DNA of 32,606 bases from Planctomycetota bacterium (lineage in GTDB: Bacteria; Planctomycetota; UBA1135; UBA2386). Location: positions 1 through 32,606 of the forward strand of contig JADZDL010000493.1 in NCBI GenBank assembly GCA_020851075.1. Reading direction: 5' to 3'. The position numbers and the translations under genes are program-made. Under the pieces are notes generated by a model, which made no database searches, was not told the DNA's origin, and saw only the letters and a list, made by a program, of their open reading frames with translations. The number at the start of each line of letters is the position of its first letter. Positions within the stretch are counted from its first letter, which is position 1. This document shows, in pieces, positions 24,927 to 32,606 of this stretch.

Positions 24927-27900
24927 GTCCAACTCCGAAAAGGCCCTGAACAGCGAAGAAGTGGACTTCCTGCTCTCCGGAGCAGGAACCAACGAACCGC
25001 CGAAGAGCGATGGCCCGCCGGCTGTCGACGAGCAGGCCGTCACGATGCGGGGCGATCTCGAGCAGATCAACCTGTCGGACATCTTTCAGACCCTGGCGAT
25101 GACCAAGATGGAGGGTGTGCTGCGCGTTAGCAACCCCCTCGAACAACGCCAGGTCTACTGCAACGACGGTTACGTGCGCATTCTCGTGCCGCCGCGCCTG
25201 GCGACGCGCCGGCTCGGCCAACGCCTCGTCCAGGCCGGTCTCTTGGAGCCCGAGCAGCTGCGCGGCGCCCTGGTCCGCCAACGCAAGGAACAGACTCCGC
25301 TCGGCGAAATTCTGGTTGCCGACGGGCTCCTGCAGCAGGAGCAGATCGACGAGATCGCCGGCATGCAGGTCAGCGGCGACCTGTTTGCCCTTTTCACGTG
25401 GCGGCACGGCACCTTCGAGTTCTGGAAGGGTGAGATCACCGATCCTGAGCTGCGGGCGCAGTTTGACGTCTGCCCGGAGTTTGAGGTCAGCAGCCTGCTG
25501 CTCGAGGTTGCGCGCCGTTCCGACGAATGGGAGAGCATCTACGGCGCGATCAGCAGCCTCGACGAAGTGCCGATGCGCCTCGCCGAGGTCGCCGAAGGCA
25601 CCGAACTTGACGACGCCGGTCAGGCGCTCGTGCATGGCGCCGACGGGCGTGCCACCTACCGTCAGATCGCCGAGCAGACCACGTTGGGCCTGTTCGAAGT
25701 CGCGCGCGTCGCCCGCGACCTCGTGCGCAACGGCATTCTCGGCAGCATCAGCGATGCCGACATGGTCGCCGCAGCGGAATCCGAAGCGGAAGCGGGCCAC
25801 CAGAAGAACGCCCTGATGCTGCTGCAGACGCTGCGGGATCGCCCGGGGGATCGCGAGGTCGAAACCGTGCGGGGCATGGTGACGGTGCTCAACAAGGCCG
25901 GCGAACGGCGGCTGGCGGGCAACCTCCTGCTGGAGCTGGCCCAACTGCAGAGTGATCCGGACCTGGCTCTGGCGCTGGCCCGCGAGGCGCGCGAACTGGC
26001 GCCGCACGACGCCGGTACGATCAGTTTCCTGCGCACGACGCTGATCGCGCACGTGGCGCCGGATTCGCCCGAACTCGAACAGTGCACGGTCGACCTGCTC
26101 GATGCGCTCCTCGAAGAGGATCGGCTCGACACAGCGATGGAGATCATCGCCGATGCGCGGGCCACCGGCACGATGCGCCCGCCTATCCTGCTGCGGCAGG
26201 CGCGAGCTCTGCAGAAGCAACGGAATCCCGAAGCCGCCGCGAGTGCGATGTTCGAGCTGGCGGAGATCTACGTGCAGCAAGGGGATCGCCAACGGGCGAT
26301 CGAGGCCTACCAGGCCATCCTGCGCATGGATCGTTCGCGCAAGGACGTGCAGAAGCTGCTGCGCCAGATTCGGCAGACGCGCACAGGACGGATCATCCGC
26401 ACGGCTGCAGCGGGTGTCTGCGTGACCTTGTTGGGCGCCATGGGCGTCGTCTTCTGGCAGCAGCGCAGTTTTGCTGCCGCCGTGCAGAACGCCAGCAGCG
26501 AGATTGCGGCCCTGTTGGTCGACGGCAACCGTGTTGGCGCCCGCGAAGCGCTGCTGCGCTGGACCGACGTGCTGGGTGATGGAGAGTCGATCGACGACCT
26601 GCGCAGCCAGGTGGACTTTGCAGATGCCGCCGAGCGGACCCGCGTGCAGAAGCTTGCGCGCAAGCAGTTGAACGAACGCCTGACGTTCGCGGCGACCACG
26701 CTTGGCAACGGCGACCTGGAAGCGGCTCTGGTCATCTACGACGATCTCTACCGCAAAGGGCAGTTCCGCGAGGAAGTCGCCGACATCGTCGGCACGCGTC
26801 TCGAAGCCGTGCTCAACGAAATCGAACAAACTGCGAAGACCATGGTCTCGCGGCTGCCCAGCGACCCGATGCGGGTGCTCGATCGCAAGGGGCTGGTCGC
26901 CAATCTCGCCGATCTGCAGACGGTCTGTCGCCCGGCCCTGCTGCGCACGTTTGAAGCCCTCGACAAAGCGCTCGCCACCAACACGCTGCCCACGTTCCTG
27001 AGCGAAACGACGCGCACCCGCCTTGCGGAGACCCTGCCGGCGCATCGGGAGATCTTCCAGAAGGCGGCGGAGCTTTCACGCGCCTACACCGAAGCGCTGC
27101 AACGCAACCAGACCGAGCGCCGACTCGATCCGCTCTTCAAGCAGGCGGTGAAACTCGAAGAAGATCACGACTTTGCCGGCGCGTTGGCCCTCTATCGAGA
27201 TCTGGAACGGGAACCGACCGGCGACGCCAACCTGCGCACGCACTTCCGCGACCGCATCGCGCGCAATGCGACGATCTGCAAGCTCATGGAAGCGCTCGCC
27301 GCGGCGACCGAACGTGGCGATTTCCCCGCCGCCCAGCAGCAGTATCGGGCCCTCGTCCTTGGCTTCCCCGAGATCCCGTTCGCCACGATTGCCCGCCTGC
27401 CCCTGCGTGTCGAGAGCCTGCCCATCGGGGCCGTCGTCGAATGCAATGGCAAGGAAATCGGGCGCACGCCCTGCACGCTGTCCTACCTGCCGGCGGACGA
27501 AAACAAGGTGACGGTGTCGATGCTCGGTTTCGTGCCCGAGAAGGCCGCGATCCAGGGTGACCAGACCGGCTACCTGCGGGCCGAACTGCTGTTGCAGCCG
27601 ACATTCGAGCTGAAGCACGACAACCTCGTGGAACAGCCCCCGCTGGCGGACGCCGAGCAGACGATCCTCGTCGACCGTGGCGGCTGCGTGGTCGCGCTCG
27701 ATCCCATCGACGGCCATGCTCTCTGGACCTTCCGCAGCGGCGACCTGTCTGGCCTGCTCACGCGCCCCTACGCGCATGACGAGGAAGTCGTCGTCGGTTC
27801 TCTCGACGGCGAACTGCGGGCGCTCGATCGCGCCACCGGTGCGCCGCGCTGGTCCTTGCCGGACCTGCCGACCGAAACGGGCATGGCGCGCACCGGCGAC

Positions 27901-28554
27901 TACCTGATCGTCGCGACCACCACGAGGAAACTCGTCGCGGTGGACCTCACCAAACACACGATTGCGGTCGCTGCAACGTTGCCAACCGGCGTGCGTGGCT
28001 CCGTGCAGGTTCGCGGCAGCACCGTGCTTTGCACGACCGACGACAGCCGCGTCCTGGCCTTCAGCTTGCCCAACCTGCAACCACTCTGGCAACGCGACCT
28101 GCCTGGCTGGGGCGAACTGAGCAGCACGTGCGGCGAGCAAAGCCTGTTCGTCGCCGACGAACGAGGCCACCTGGCGGCCCTCGAAGTCGATACGGGGAAC
28201 GTGACCTGGCAACAGGCCCGGGAAGGTGAGACCTTCGGCGCGCCGATCCTGGACGGAGATGCCGTCCTGCTCGGGTCGGCGCAGGAGATCCGCCGGTTCG
28301 CCGCCGCGGATGGAGTGGAACGGCCCGGCATTCGCCAGACCGAAGAAGCCTGGAGTGAAGCCCCGACGAAGGTTGGCCAACGGCTGTTCTGCCCGACGCG
28401 TGATGGGTCAATCCGCGTCGTCGATCTCGCCACGTCGGTTCCGCTGTACCGCATCGAAGGTGGGAAACGCGGCGTGCGCGTGCTCGCACTCGGTGACCAC
28501 GCCGTCACCGCCATGCCGGACCGCCGCCTGCTGTTCTACCGCCAGTTGCGCTGA
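24925..28554 (+). CDS. Membrane-spanning DUF4388 (PATAN)-TPR-PEGA-PQQ propeller protein with FliM-like N-peptide
   Basis: A 1209-residue multidomain protein. Residues 8-19 (LNSEEVDFLLSG) resemble the CheY-binding N-terminal peptide of FliM. A PATAN/DUF4388 domain starts at M41 (MRGDLEQINLSDIFQTLAMT). A helical MshEN/GspE-N-like segment is inserted at about 92-147 (RRLGQRLVQAGLL, PLGEILVADGLL), and the PATAN fold resumes with FTWRHGTFEFWKG. A winged-helix-like tail ends near residue 275. TPR-like helices (about 285-480) precede one transmembrane helix (about 492-508); basic residues before the helix predict a cytoplasmic N-terminus. Outside are a long helical region, a PEGA domain (about 827-892; PIGAVVECNGKEIGRTPCTL) and a PQQ-like beta-propeller (about 900-1209; ALDPIDGHALWTF, ALDRATGAPRW). 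It looks like a scaffold or sensor linking cytoplasmic signalling to an external propeller. No enzymatic motif is visible. Confidence 0.88.
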   Translation: MSNSEKALNSEEVDFLLSGAGTNEPPKSDGPPAVDEQAVTMRGDLEQINLSDIFQTLAMTKMEGVLRVSNPLEQRQVYCNDGYVRILVPPRLATRRLGQRLVQAGLLEPEQLRGALVRQRKEQTPLGEILVADGLLQQEQIDEIAGMQVSGDLFALFTWRHGTFEFWKGEITDPELRAQFDVCPEFEVSSLLLEVARRSDEWESIYGAISSLDEVPMRLAEVAEGTELDDAGQALVHGADGRATYRQIAEQTTLGLFEVARVARDLVRNGILGSISDADMVAAAESEAEAGHQKNALMLLQTLRDRPGDREVETVRGMVTVLNKAGERRLAGNLLLELAQLQSDPDLALALAREARELAPHDAGTISFLRTTLIAHVAPDSPELEQCTVDLLDALLEEDRLDTAMEIIADARATGTMRPPILLRQARALQKQRNPEAAASAMFELAEIYVQQGDRQRAIEAYQAILRMDRSRKDVQKLLRQIRQTRTGRIIRTAAAGVCVTLLGAMGVVFWQQRSFAAAVQNASSEIAALLVDGNRVGAREALLRWTDVLGDGESIDDLRSQVDFADAAERTRVQKLARKQLNERLTFAATTLGNGDLEAALVIYDDLYRKGQFREEVADIVGTRLEAVLNEIEQTAKTMVSRLPSDPMRVLDRKGLVANLADLQTVCRPALLRTFEALDKALATNTLPTFLSETTRTRLAETLPAHREIFQKAAELSRAYTEALQRNQTERRLDPLFKQAVKLEEDHDFAGALALYRDLEREPTGDANLRTHFRDRIARNATICKLMEALAAATERGDFPAAQQQYRALVLGFPEIPFATIARLPLRVESLPIGAVVECNGKEIGRTPCTLSYLPADENKVTVSMLGFVPEKAAIQGDQTGYLRAELLLQPTFELKHDNLVEQPPLADAEQTILVDRGGCVVALDPIDGHALWTFRSGDLSGLLTRPYAHDEEVVVGSLDGELRALDRATGAPRWSLPDLPTETGMARTGDYLIVATTTRKLVAVDLTKHTIAVAATLPTGVRGSVQVRGSTVLCTTDDSRVLAFSLPNLQPLWQRDLPGWGELSSTCGEQSLFVADERGHLAALEVDTGNVTWQQAREGETFGAPILDGDAVLLGSAQEIRRFAAADGVERPGIRQTEEAWSEAPTKVGQRLFCPTRDGSIRVVDLATSVPLYRIEGGKRGVRVLALGDHAVTAMPDRRLLFYRQLR

Positions 28555-28954
28555 CGGCCCGCGAGCGTCGTCTATCCGACGCGACACCGTCTGGAAATCG
28601 CCACTTGAGGCCGGCTTCTCGACGCCTTGGCCACCAAGTTCCAGTGCTGTCGGCAGCAGCCGCAGCAAGGTCCTCGCTAGCCCGCAATTGCGCCGTAACA
28701 AGTCGCGCCAAATGCACTAGGAGGGCCCGTTCGGTGCCGACGGCGCAAAACCTGAGGCCGGTGCTTGCCGTGTGACCATGCAGTTCTTTTGCTGCCACAT
28801 TGCGACACCATCCGCGTTGCCATCGCCCCGAACGTTTCGTGGTTTCCGTCCGCTTCTGAGAAGGAACCCCACGACTCGCTCCAGACGGACCACTCGGCAT
28901 GCCGATTGCTCTTGTCGCACTGCACGGCTCCTCGCGAGTCGCTGCACACTACCC
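28555..28954. other. 400-base region without a supported gene
   Basis: The region holds a 6-bp hairpin, GCGTCG (28565-28570) and CGACGC (28577-28582), 11 bases after the preceding stop. It may end that transcript, although no U-tract follows. A small TGCTG-TCGG-CAGCA hairpin lies at 28645-28658. A frame that reads through from 28772 into the PEP-CTERM gene encodes Arg/Cys-rich sequence without protein character. I see no RNA gene or clear promoter. Confidence 0.4.
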
Positions 28955-29380
28955 ATGCGCACGATACTGCTACCCTCCCTGCTGCTCTGCTTTGGCTTCG
29001 CCGCGTGTGCGGATCACGCCGCTTCGGCGATCGTCGCCGACAACAACCCCCAGGCGCCGATCAACCAGCCTGACACCAAGGTGATCACGCCGACGGGCGG
29101 CTCCTCAAACTCCTCGAACGGTGGAGCGGAAGGCGGCACGGGTGAAGGTGGCACGGGTTCCGGCGGTTCGGGCTCCGGTAACGGTGGCACGGGCAACGGC
29201 GGTTCCGGTAGCGAAACCGGCGGTGAAGGTGGTGGCCTCGGTTCCGGCCCCGGCTCGGGTGGTGGCCAAGGTGGCTCCCCGGTCCCCGAACCCGGCACCC
29301 TGCTGCTCGTCGGCAGTGGCCTCGCGGGCCTCGCCGGCACCGCGCTGCGCCGCCGCCAGAAGAAGCAAGCAGCTAGCTGA
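28955..29380 (+). CDS. Gly/Ser-rich PEP-CTERM protein with N-terminal lipobox
   Basis: A 141-residue exported protein. The N-terminal signal (MRTILLPSLLLCFGFAAC) ends in FAAC (C18), a plausible lipobox. Residues 48-108 are a low-complexity Gly/Ser/Thr/Glu tract. The C-terminus is a canonical PEP-CTERM sorting signal: VPEP at 110-113, a hydrophobic helix (LLLVGSGLAGLAGTAL) and a basic tail (RRRQKK). Exosortases recognise this signal, cut near PEP, and hand the protein to the cell surface or biofilm matrix. No exosortase gene is in the window. ATG 28955 is chosen because it gives the signal peptide; the upstream in-frame ATG at 28772 gives Arg/Cys-rich nonsense. Having both a lipobox and a PEP-CTERM tail is unusual. 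If the lipobox is not used, FAAC/AD may be an ordinary signal-peptidase site. Confidence 0.85.
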   Translation: MRTILLPSLLLCFGFAACADHAASAIVADNNPQAPINQPDTKVITPTGGSSNSSNGGAEGGTGEGGTGSGGSGSGNGGTGNGGSGSETGGEGGGLGSGPGSGGGQGGSPVPEPGTLLLVGSGLAGLAGTALRRRQKKQAAS

Positions 29381-29496
29381 TCGACGGGAACGCGCACGCC
29401 CCCTCCTTTGTGGGCAATTCCGAGGTGCGCGATTCGGGGGCAGGCATTCGCTGCCGCCCCGCTGCTTTCCAGGCCCCCACGTGGTCTGATGCGCCG

Positions 29497-30459
29497 ATGA
29501 GCCGCGGCGAGACACCTGCTCCCGACCTCGAACTGCGCTCGCGCGTGCCCAAGCAGGCCCACGGCCTGCCGCTGCTCGACTACCTGCTGCAGCGCTTTCG
29601 CTACCAGGATCGCACAGCCTGGCTGCGGGAGTTCGCGGCCGGGCGCCTGCTGCTCGATGGCCGCCCCGCCGAGCCGATGCAGCGACTGCGCACGGGCGCC
29701 GAACTGCTCTACCGCAAGCAGCACCAGGAACCCGAGGTCTCGCGCGACGTGCGCGTGCTACACCGCGCACGCACCTACGCGATCGTCGAGAAGCCCGCCC
29801 ACCTGCCGATGCACTCGGACGGGCCCTTCGTGCGCAACACCCTCGTGCACATCCTGCGCACCGGGGAATTCCCGCAGGCCGAACTCGTGCACCGCCTCGA
29901 CCGCGAGACGAGTGGCCTGCTCGTGATCGCCCACGACAAGGTGTCGCGCAGCCACTTCGAACGGCAGTTCGCGCAGGGCCTCGTGGCGAAGGAATACCTC
30001 GCCGTCGTGCGCGGCGTGGTGCCAGAGGACTTCACGGTCGACGCGCCGATCGGTCACAGCTGCACGAGTTCGATCTCGCTGCGACGTTCGGCCGCCCCCG
30101 ACGCGCTGCAGACCCAGCCGGCGCGCACGGACTTCGCGATCGAACAGCGACTTGCCGACCGCACGCTGCTGCGCTGCAAGCCGCACACGGGCCGCACGCA
30201 CCAGATCCGCGTACACCTCGAACACAGAGGCTTCCCGCTGCTCGGCGACAAACTCTATGGCCGGCCCGACGCGGACTACCTCGCCTTCGTCGCGCGCGTG
30301 AAGGCCGGCGGCGATGCGCGCACGGTGGCCAGCGGTGAGCCCGATCGCCAACTGCTGCACGCCGCGGCGCTGACCTTGGAGGACCCCGAAACGGGGCAGC
30401 GCGTGCGTTTCACTTCGCCGCTGCCACCCGACGTCTTGCGCTGGCTGCCCGGTGCCTGA
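29497..30459 (+). CDS. RluA-family RNA pseudouridine synthase
   Basis: A 320-residue enzyme that isomerises specific uridines in rRNA or tRNA to pseudouridine. The catalytic motif HRLDRETSGLLV carries D135. Other family blocks are AIVEKPAHLPMH (about 100-112), FERQFAQGLVAKEYLAVVRG (begins FERQF) and KPHTGRTHQIRVHLEHRGFP (begins KPHTG), followed by GDKLYG. The N-terminal ~85 residues (LLDYLLQRF, REFAAGRLLLDGRPAEP) resemble an S4-type RNA-binding domain. The target base cannot be named; RluC/RluD-type rRNA or TruC-like tRNA modification are options. ATG 29497 is preferred over 29410 because it removes a Cys/Pro-rich non-homologous leader. It stands alone on the plus strand and is convergent with the next gene (44-base gap containing a 9-bp tandem repeat, GCCTGAGGT). 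Confidence 0.93.
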   Translation: MSRGETPAPDLELRSRVPKQAHGLPLLDYLLQRFRYQDRTAWLREFAAGRLLLDGRPAEPMQRLRTGAELLYRKQHQEPEVSRDVRVLHRARTYAIVEKPAHLPMHSDGPFVRNTLVHILRTGEFPQAELVHRLDRETSGLLVIAHDKVSRSHFERQFAQGLVAKEYLAVVRGVVPEDFTVDAPIGHSCTSSISLRRSAAPDALQTQPARTDFAIEQRLADRTLLRCKPHTGRTHQIRVHLEHRGFPLLGDKLYGRPDADYLAFVARVKAGGDARTVASGEPDRQLLHAAALTLEDPETGQRVRFTSPLPPDVLRWLPGA

Positions 30460-30503
30460 GGTCGGGCCTGAGGTAGGCTTGTCGACCGCCGACGCGAACC
30501 CGC

Positions 30504-31070
30504 CTACGGGAACATCTGCACAACGGACTGCAGCGCGACGTCGCGCACCGAGCCGTTGCGCACCACCACGCGGCCCTTCACGGGCATGCTGCCCCGTTCG
30601 GCTTCGACGATGACCTCGATGTCGTGGTCGGCTTCCACACCGACCAGGTCGGTGAGCAGATGCACGTCGTGGTAGCCGAGCTGCAGCAAGCGCGTCTCGA
30701 CGAGCGCGCGCACCCGCTGTCCGGCGGATTCCGTCACCGGCAGCACCACGGGCGCCTCCGCGGTCGAATGCACGATCGTCGGGGCCGGGATCTCGACCAC
30801 GGCGTGGCGCACGTCGACCGTAGCTTCGCGCAGGTCCTCGAGATCCTCGTGCAGACGGCCGAGATGCTGCTCGACGCGGTCCAGCCGCACCTTGTCAAAC
30901 GACTCCGCGAGCATCCTCAGGCGCTCATCGAGACCGCGCAGCCGGTCGTCGAGCGTGCGGATCCCGGCGAGCTTCTGCAGGTGTTCTTCCAGGCGCACCA
31001 TACGCAGGTGGACCAGGATGTAGCCGACCAGGATGGCGGCAAAGAACAGGCTGAACTGCAGGTCGCTCAT
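30504..31070 (-). CDS. Membrane-anchored coiled-coil protein of unknown function
   Basis: A 188-residue protein that I do not assign to a family. An N-terminal transmembrane helix (about 4-22, FSLFFAAILVGYILVHL) is followed by a Leu/Arg/Glu heptad-rich coiled coil (about 25-95; LDDRLRGLDERLRMLAESFD begins LDDRL). A Pro/Val linker leads to a C-terminal alpha/beta module (about 113-188) with DIEVIVEAERG and GRVVVRNGSVRDVALQSVV (begins GRVVV). The topology suggests a short anchor, a rigid stalk and a small globular cap, probably in the cytoplasm. It lies 43 bases downstream of the permease gene on the same strand and may be cotranscribed with it; no functional link is shown. Confidence 0.75.
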   Translation of the reverse strand: MSDLQFSLFFAAILVGYILVHLRMVRLEEHLQKLAGIRTLDDRLRGLDERLRMLAESFDKVRLDRVEQHLGRLHEDLEDLREATVDVRHAVVEIPAPTIVHSTAEAPVVLPVTESAGQRVRALVETRLLQLGYHDVHLLTDLVGVEADHDIEVIVEAERGSMPVKGRVVVRNGSVRDVALQSVVQMFP

Positions 31071-31113
31071 GACCCGCCCACTCTACCGCGTGGAGCGCGC
31101 GGCGCACAGGTTC

Positions 31114-32493
31114 TCAGGCCTGCTTCGCCGGATAGCGCTTGTTCCACCACCAGTAGTACGGGATGCCCGTGGCGAGGATGCCGAGGCCATAGAGCGCGTT
31201 CGTTCGTTCCGATGGGTCGTACAGCAACGCCACGACGAACAGGATGGAGACGACGATGAACAGCGCCGGGGTGAACGGATATCCACTGCAACGGTAAGGC
31301 CGCGGCAGGTCCGGGCGCGACTGGCGCAGGCGATACACCGCCGCCACCGTCATCGCGTAGAAGAGGAAGCCCGCAAACACCACGAACACCGTGATGTCCT
31401 TGAAGGACTGCATGACCATGACGAGCAGCACGGCCCAGATCGCCTGCACCCAGATCGCGGTCACCGGCGTGCCCCAACGCGGGCTCACGCGTTGCAGCGC
31501 ATGAGGCACCAGGCCGTCCTTGGCCATCGCGTAGAACGCGCGCGGCGACGACAGGAAGTTCGGGTTGGCCGCCCCCATCACCGAGATCGCCACGAGCAGC
31601 GTCAGGTAGTCCCCGGTGCGCGGGTTGAAGATGCGTGACACGACCAGGTACGGCACCTGCTGGTCGGCGTCCTTCGGCAGCGACCGCATCTCTTCGAACG
31701 GCACCACGTGCAGATAGATCGCGTTCACGACCGTGTAGGCAAGGATCAGCACGATCATGCCCACGATCAGACCGAGCGGCAGATTACGCTCCGGTCGTTT
31801 CAGCTCGGCGGCGTTGAACGGCAGCTGGTACCAACCTTCGTAGGCCCAGAAGATCCCTGTAAACGCCGCGATCAAGCCGGCAGTGGAGATATCGGTCTCA
31901 ACGGTCTTGATCGGGATCCACGCCCCACTGTGACTGACAGCGCCGCCAGCTGCCACCAAACCGCCGACGACGATCAGGCCCAACGCCGCCACCTTGGCAA
32001 ACGTGGAGGCGTTCTGAAGAATCGCGCCCAGCACTACCCCGAAGTGGTTCACGAGCGCCAGGCCGATGATCATTGCTGCCGCCGCACCGGTTACGTAGGC
32101 CGGGTGCTCCCCCTGCATGATGGCATCAATACCAAACACAGGGAGAAGGTACTTGGCGAACGCCACCGCAAGCGCGGCAACCGTGCCGCTGTTGATCACC
32201 CAGAAGAACACCCAGCCGTAGAGGAACCCGACCGTGCGCCCCCAGCCTTCGCGGAGGAACGCGTACTGGCCACCGGCTTCGGGAAACATCGCGCCGAGTT
32301 CGGCATAGGCGAACGCCCCGAACAGGCACACTAGACCGAGGCTTACCCACAACAGGTAGATCCACCCTTCGCTGGGCAGGCTCTGGGCAATCGAGAGAGG
32401 CTTCAAGAAGATGCCGGAACCAATCACCGCTCCCACGGTGATCGAGACCGCACTGGTGAGCCCGAGGCGACGCTGCAGGTGACCGGACGTCAT
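31114..32493 (-). CDS. APC-superfamily amino acid permease (LAT/SteT-like)
   Basis: A 459-residue inner-membrane transporter with about 12 hydrophobic helices. The APC substrate loop GSGIF in TM1 is at 25-29 (VGAVIGSGIFLKP), followed by GAFAYAELGAMFPEAGGQYAF (begins GAFAY). TM6 carries the unwound FTGIFWAYEGWYQLPFNAAE (begins FTGIF). The sequence most resembles the L-type amino-acid transporter/SteT branch, whose members exchange or import neutral amino acids by antiport. The exact substrate is not determinable. The C-terminal tail is short and basic (NKRYPAKQA). ATG 32493 gives the usual short N-terminal tail with RRLGL before TM1. The 113 bases upstream to the window edge hold no gene; a TGCGA/TCGCA inverted repeat is present near 32541-32555. 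Confidence 0.93.
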   Translation of the reverse strand: MTSGHLQRRLGLTSAVSITVGAVIGSGIFLKPLSIAQSLPSEGWIYLLWVSLGLVCLFGAFAYAELGAMFPEAGGQYAFLREGWGRTVGFLYGWVFFWVINSGTVAALAVAFAKYLLPVFGIDAIMQGEHPAYVTGAAAAMIIGLALVNHFGVVLGAILQNASTFAKVAALGLIVVGGLVAAGGAVSHSGAWIPIKTVETDISTAGLIAAFTGIFWAYEGWYQLPFNAAELKRPERNLPLGLIVGMIVLILAYTVVNAIYLHVVPFEEMRSLPKDADQQVPYLVVSRIFNPRTGDYLTLLVAISVMGAANPNFLSSPRAFYAMAKDGLVPHALQRVSPRWGTPVTAIWVQAIWAVLLVMVMQSFKDITVFVVFAGFLFYAMTVAAVYRLRQSRPDLPRPYRCSGYPFTPALFIVVSILFVVALLYDPSERTNALYGLGILATGIPYYWWWNKRYPAKQA

Positions 32494-32606
32494 GGCGGCG
32501 GGACGTTACCCGGCGAGGTGCGCACATGCGGGGCAAAAAGTGCGACCTCTTCGCAACGGGAAGCTACAAACAGGTCCCAACGGACCGATCCGCAGACCGG
32601 TAGAGC

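Noticed and set aside
24493..27045. 850-residue minus-strand frame across the DUF4388 gene
   Set aside because: Antisense to the well-supported multidomain protein and partly overlapping the helical-repeat gene in another frame.
28565..28582. Hairpin after the large protein gene as an intrinsic terminator
   Set aside because: The stem is 6 bp and no U-tract follows, so I note it only as a weak candidate within the intergenic entry.
30454..30474. Tandem GCCTGAGGT repeat at the end of the pseudouridine synthase gene
   Set aside because: Two copies of a 9-base word straddling the stop codon are too little to call a repeat element.
1..32606. CRISPR arrays, insertion sequences, prophage or defence genes
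   Set aside because: No regularly spaced repeats, transposase, integrase, nuclease or toxin-like genes were found on either strand.

Overview
The window is a high-GC, densely coded bacterial chromosome segment with 21 protein genes and one tRNA. It shows no insertion sequence, phage gene, plasmid function or CRISPR array. Several features suggest a Planctomycetota-like organism: a calcium-loop FG-GAP/ASPIC protein, a PEP-CTERM protein, lipoproteins with glycine-rich tethers, a DUF4388/PEGA/PQQ fusion protein, and many starts without a Shine-Dalgarno sequence. Myxococcota, Acidobacteriota or Verrucomicrobiota cannot be excluded. No rRNA or taxonomic marker beyond a partial recA is present, so the assignment is an inference.

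Left third (1-11278). The minus strand carries a truncated recA with a probable LexA-type operator, then a CLC anion transporter with CBS domains. A large FG-GAP/ASPIC protein follows on the plus strand. Beyond it, on the minus strand and in transcription order from right to left, are a DUF3750 lipoprotein, a phytanoyl-CoA dioxygenase-like enzyme and a CHASE/PAS hybrid histidine kinase. The kinase has a striking TAGGGGAA repeat operator upstream.

Middle (11468-20709). gcvP stands alone, without gcvT or gcvH nearby. A tight plus-strand run follows: a four-helix membrane protein with a possible PH-like tail, a DegT-type aminotransferase, a Gfo/Idh/MocA dehydrogenase and a WbpD/WlbB-type N-acetyltransferase. 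The last three match the dehydrogenase-aminotransferase-acetyltransferase logic used to make 3-acetamido (or similar) nucleotide sugars. A secreted lipoprotein with a YetA-like N-terminal domain is convergent to this run. A tRNA-Leu(UAG) gene follows.

Right third (20988-32493). A compact operon encodes a 7Fe ferredoxin, a ThiF/MoeB-like E1 enzyme and a cysteine desulfurase. This is a sulfur-activation set without a visible ubiquitin-like sulfur carrier. A secreted helical-repeat protein and a 1209-residue DUF4388-TPR-TM-PEGA-PQQ protein follow; they are divergent, and their start codons overlap in a CATG palindrome. The large protein begins with a FliM-like CheY-docking peptide, which is the most intriguing signal in the window. 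Next come a PEP-CTERM protein that also has a lipobox, an RluA-family pseudouridine synthase, a membrane-anchored coiled-coil protein and an APC amino-acid permease.

No single region is an obvious unknown defence or mobile system. The best leads are the FliM-peptide/DUF4388/PQQ protein, the carrier-less sulfur operon, the TAGGGGAA operator, and the doubly anchored PEP-CTERM protein.
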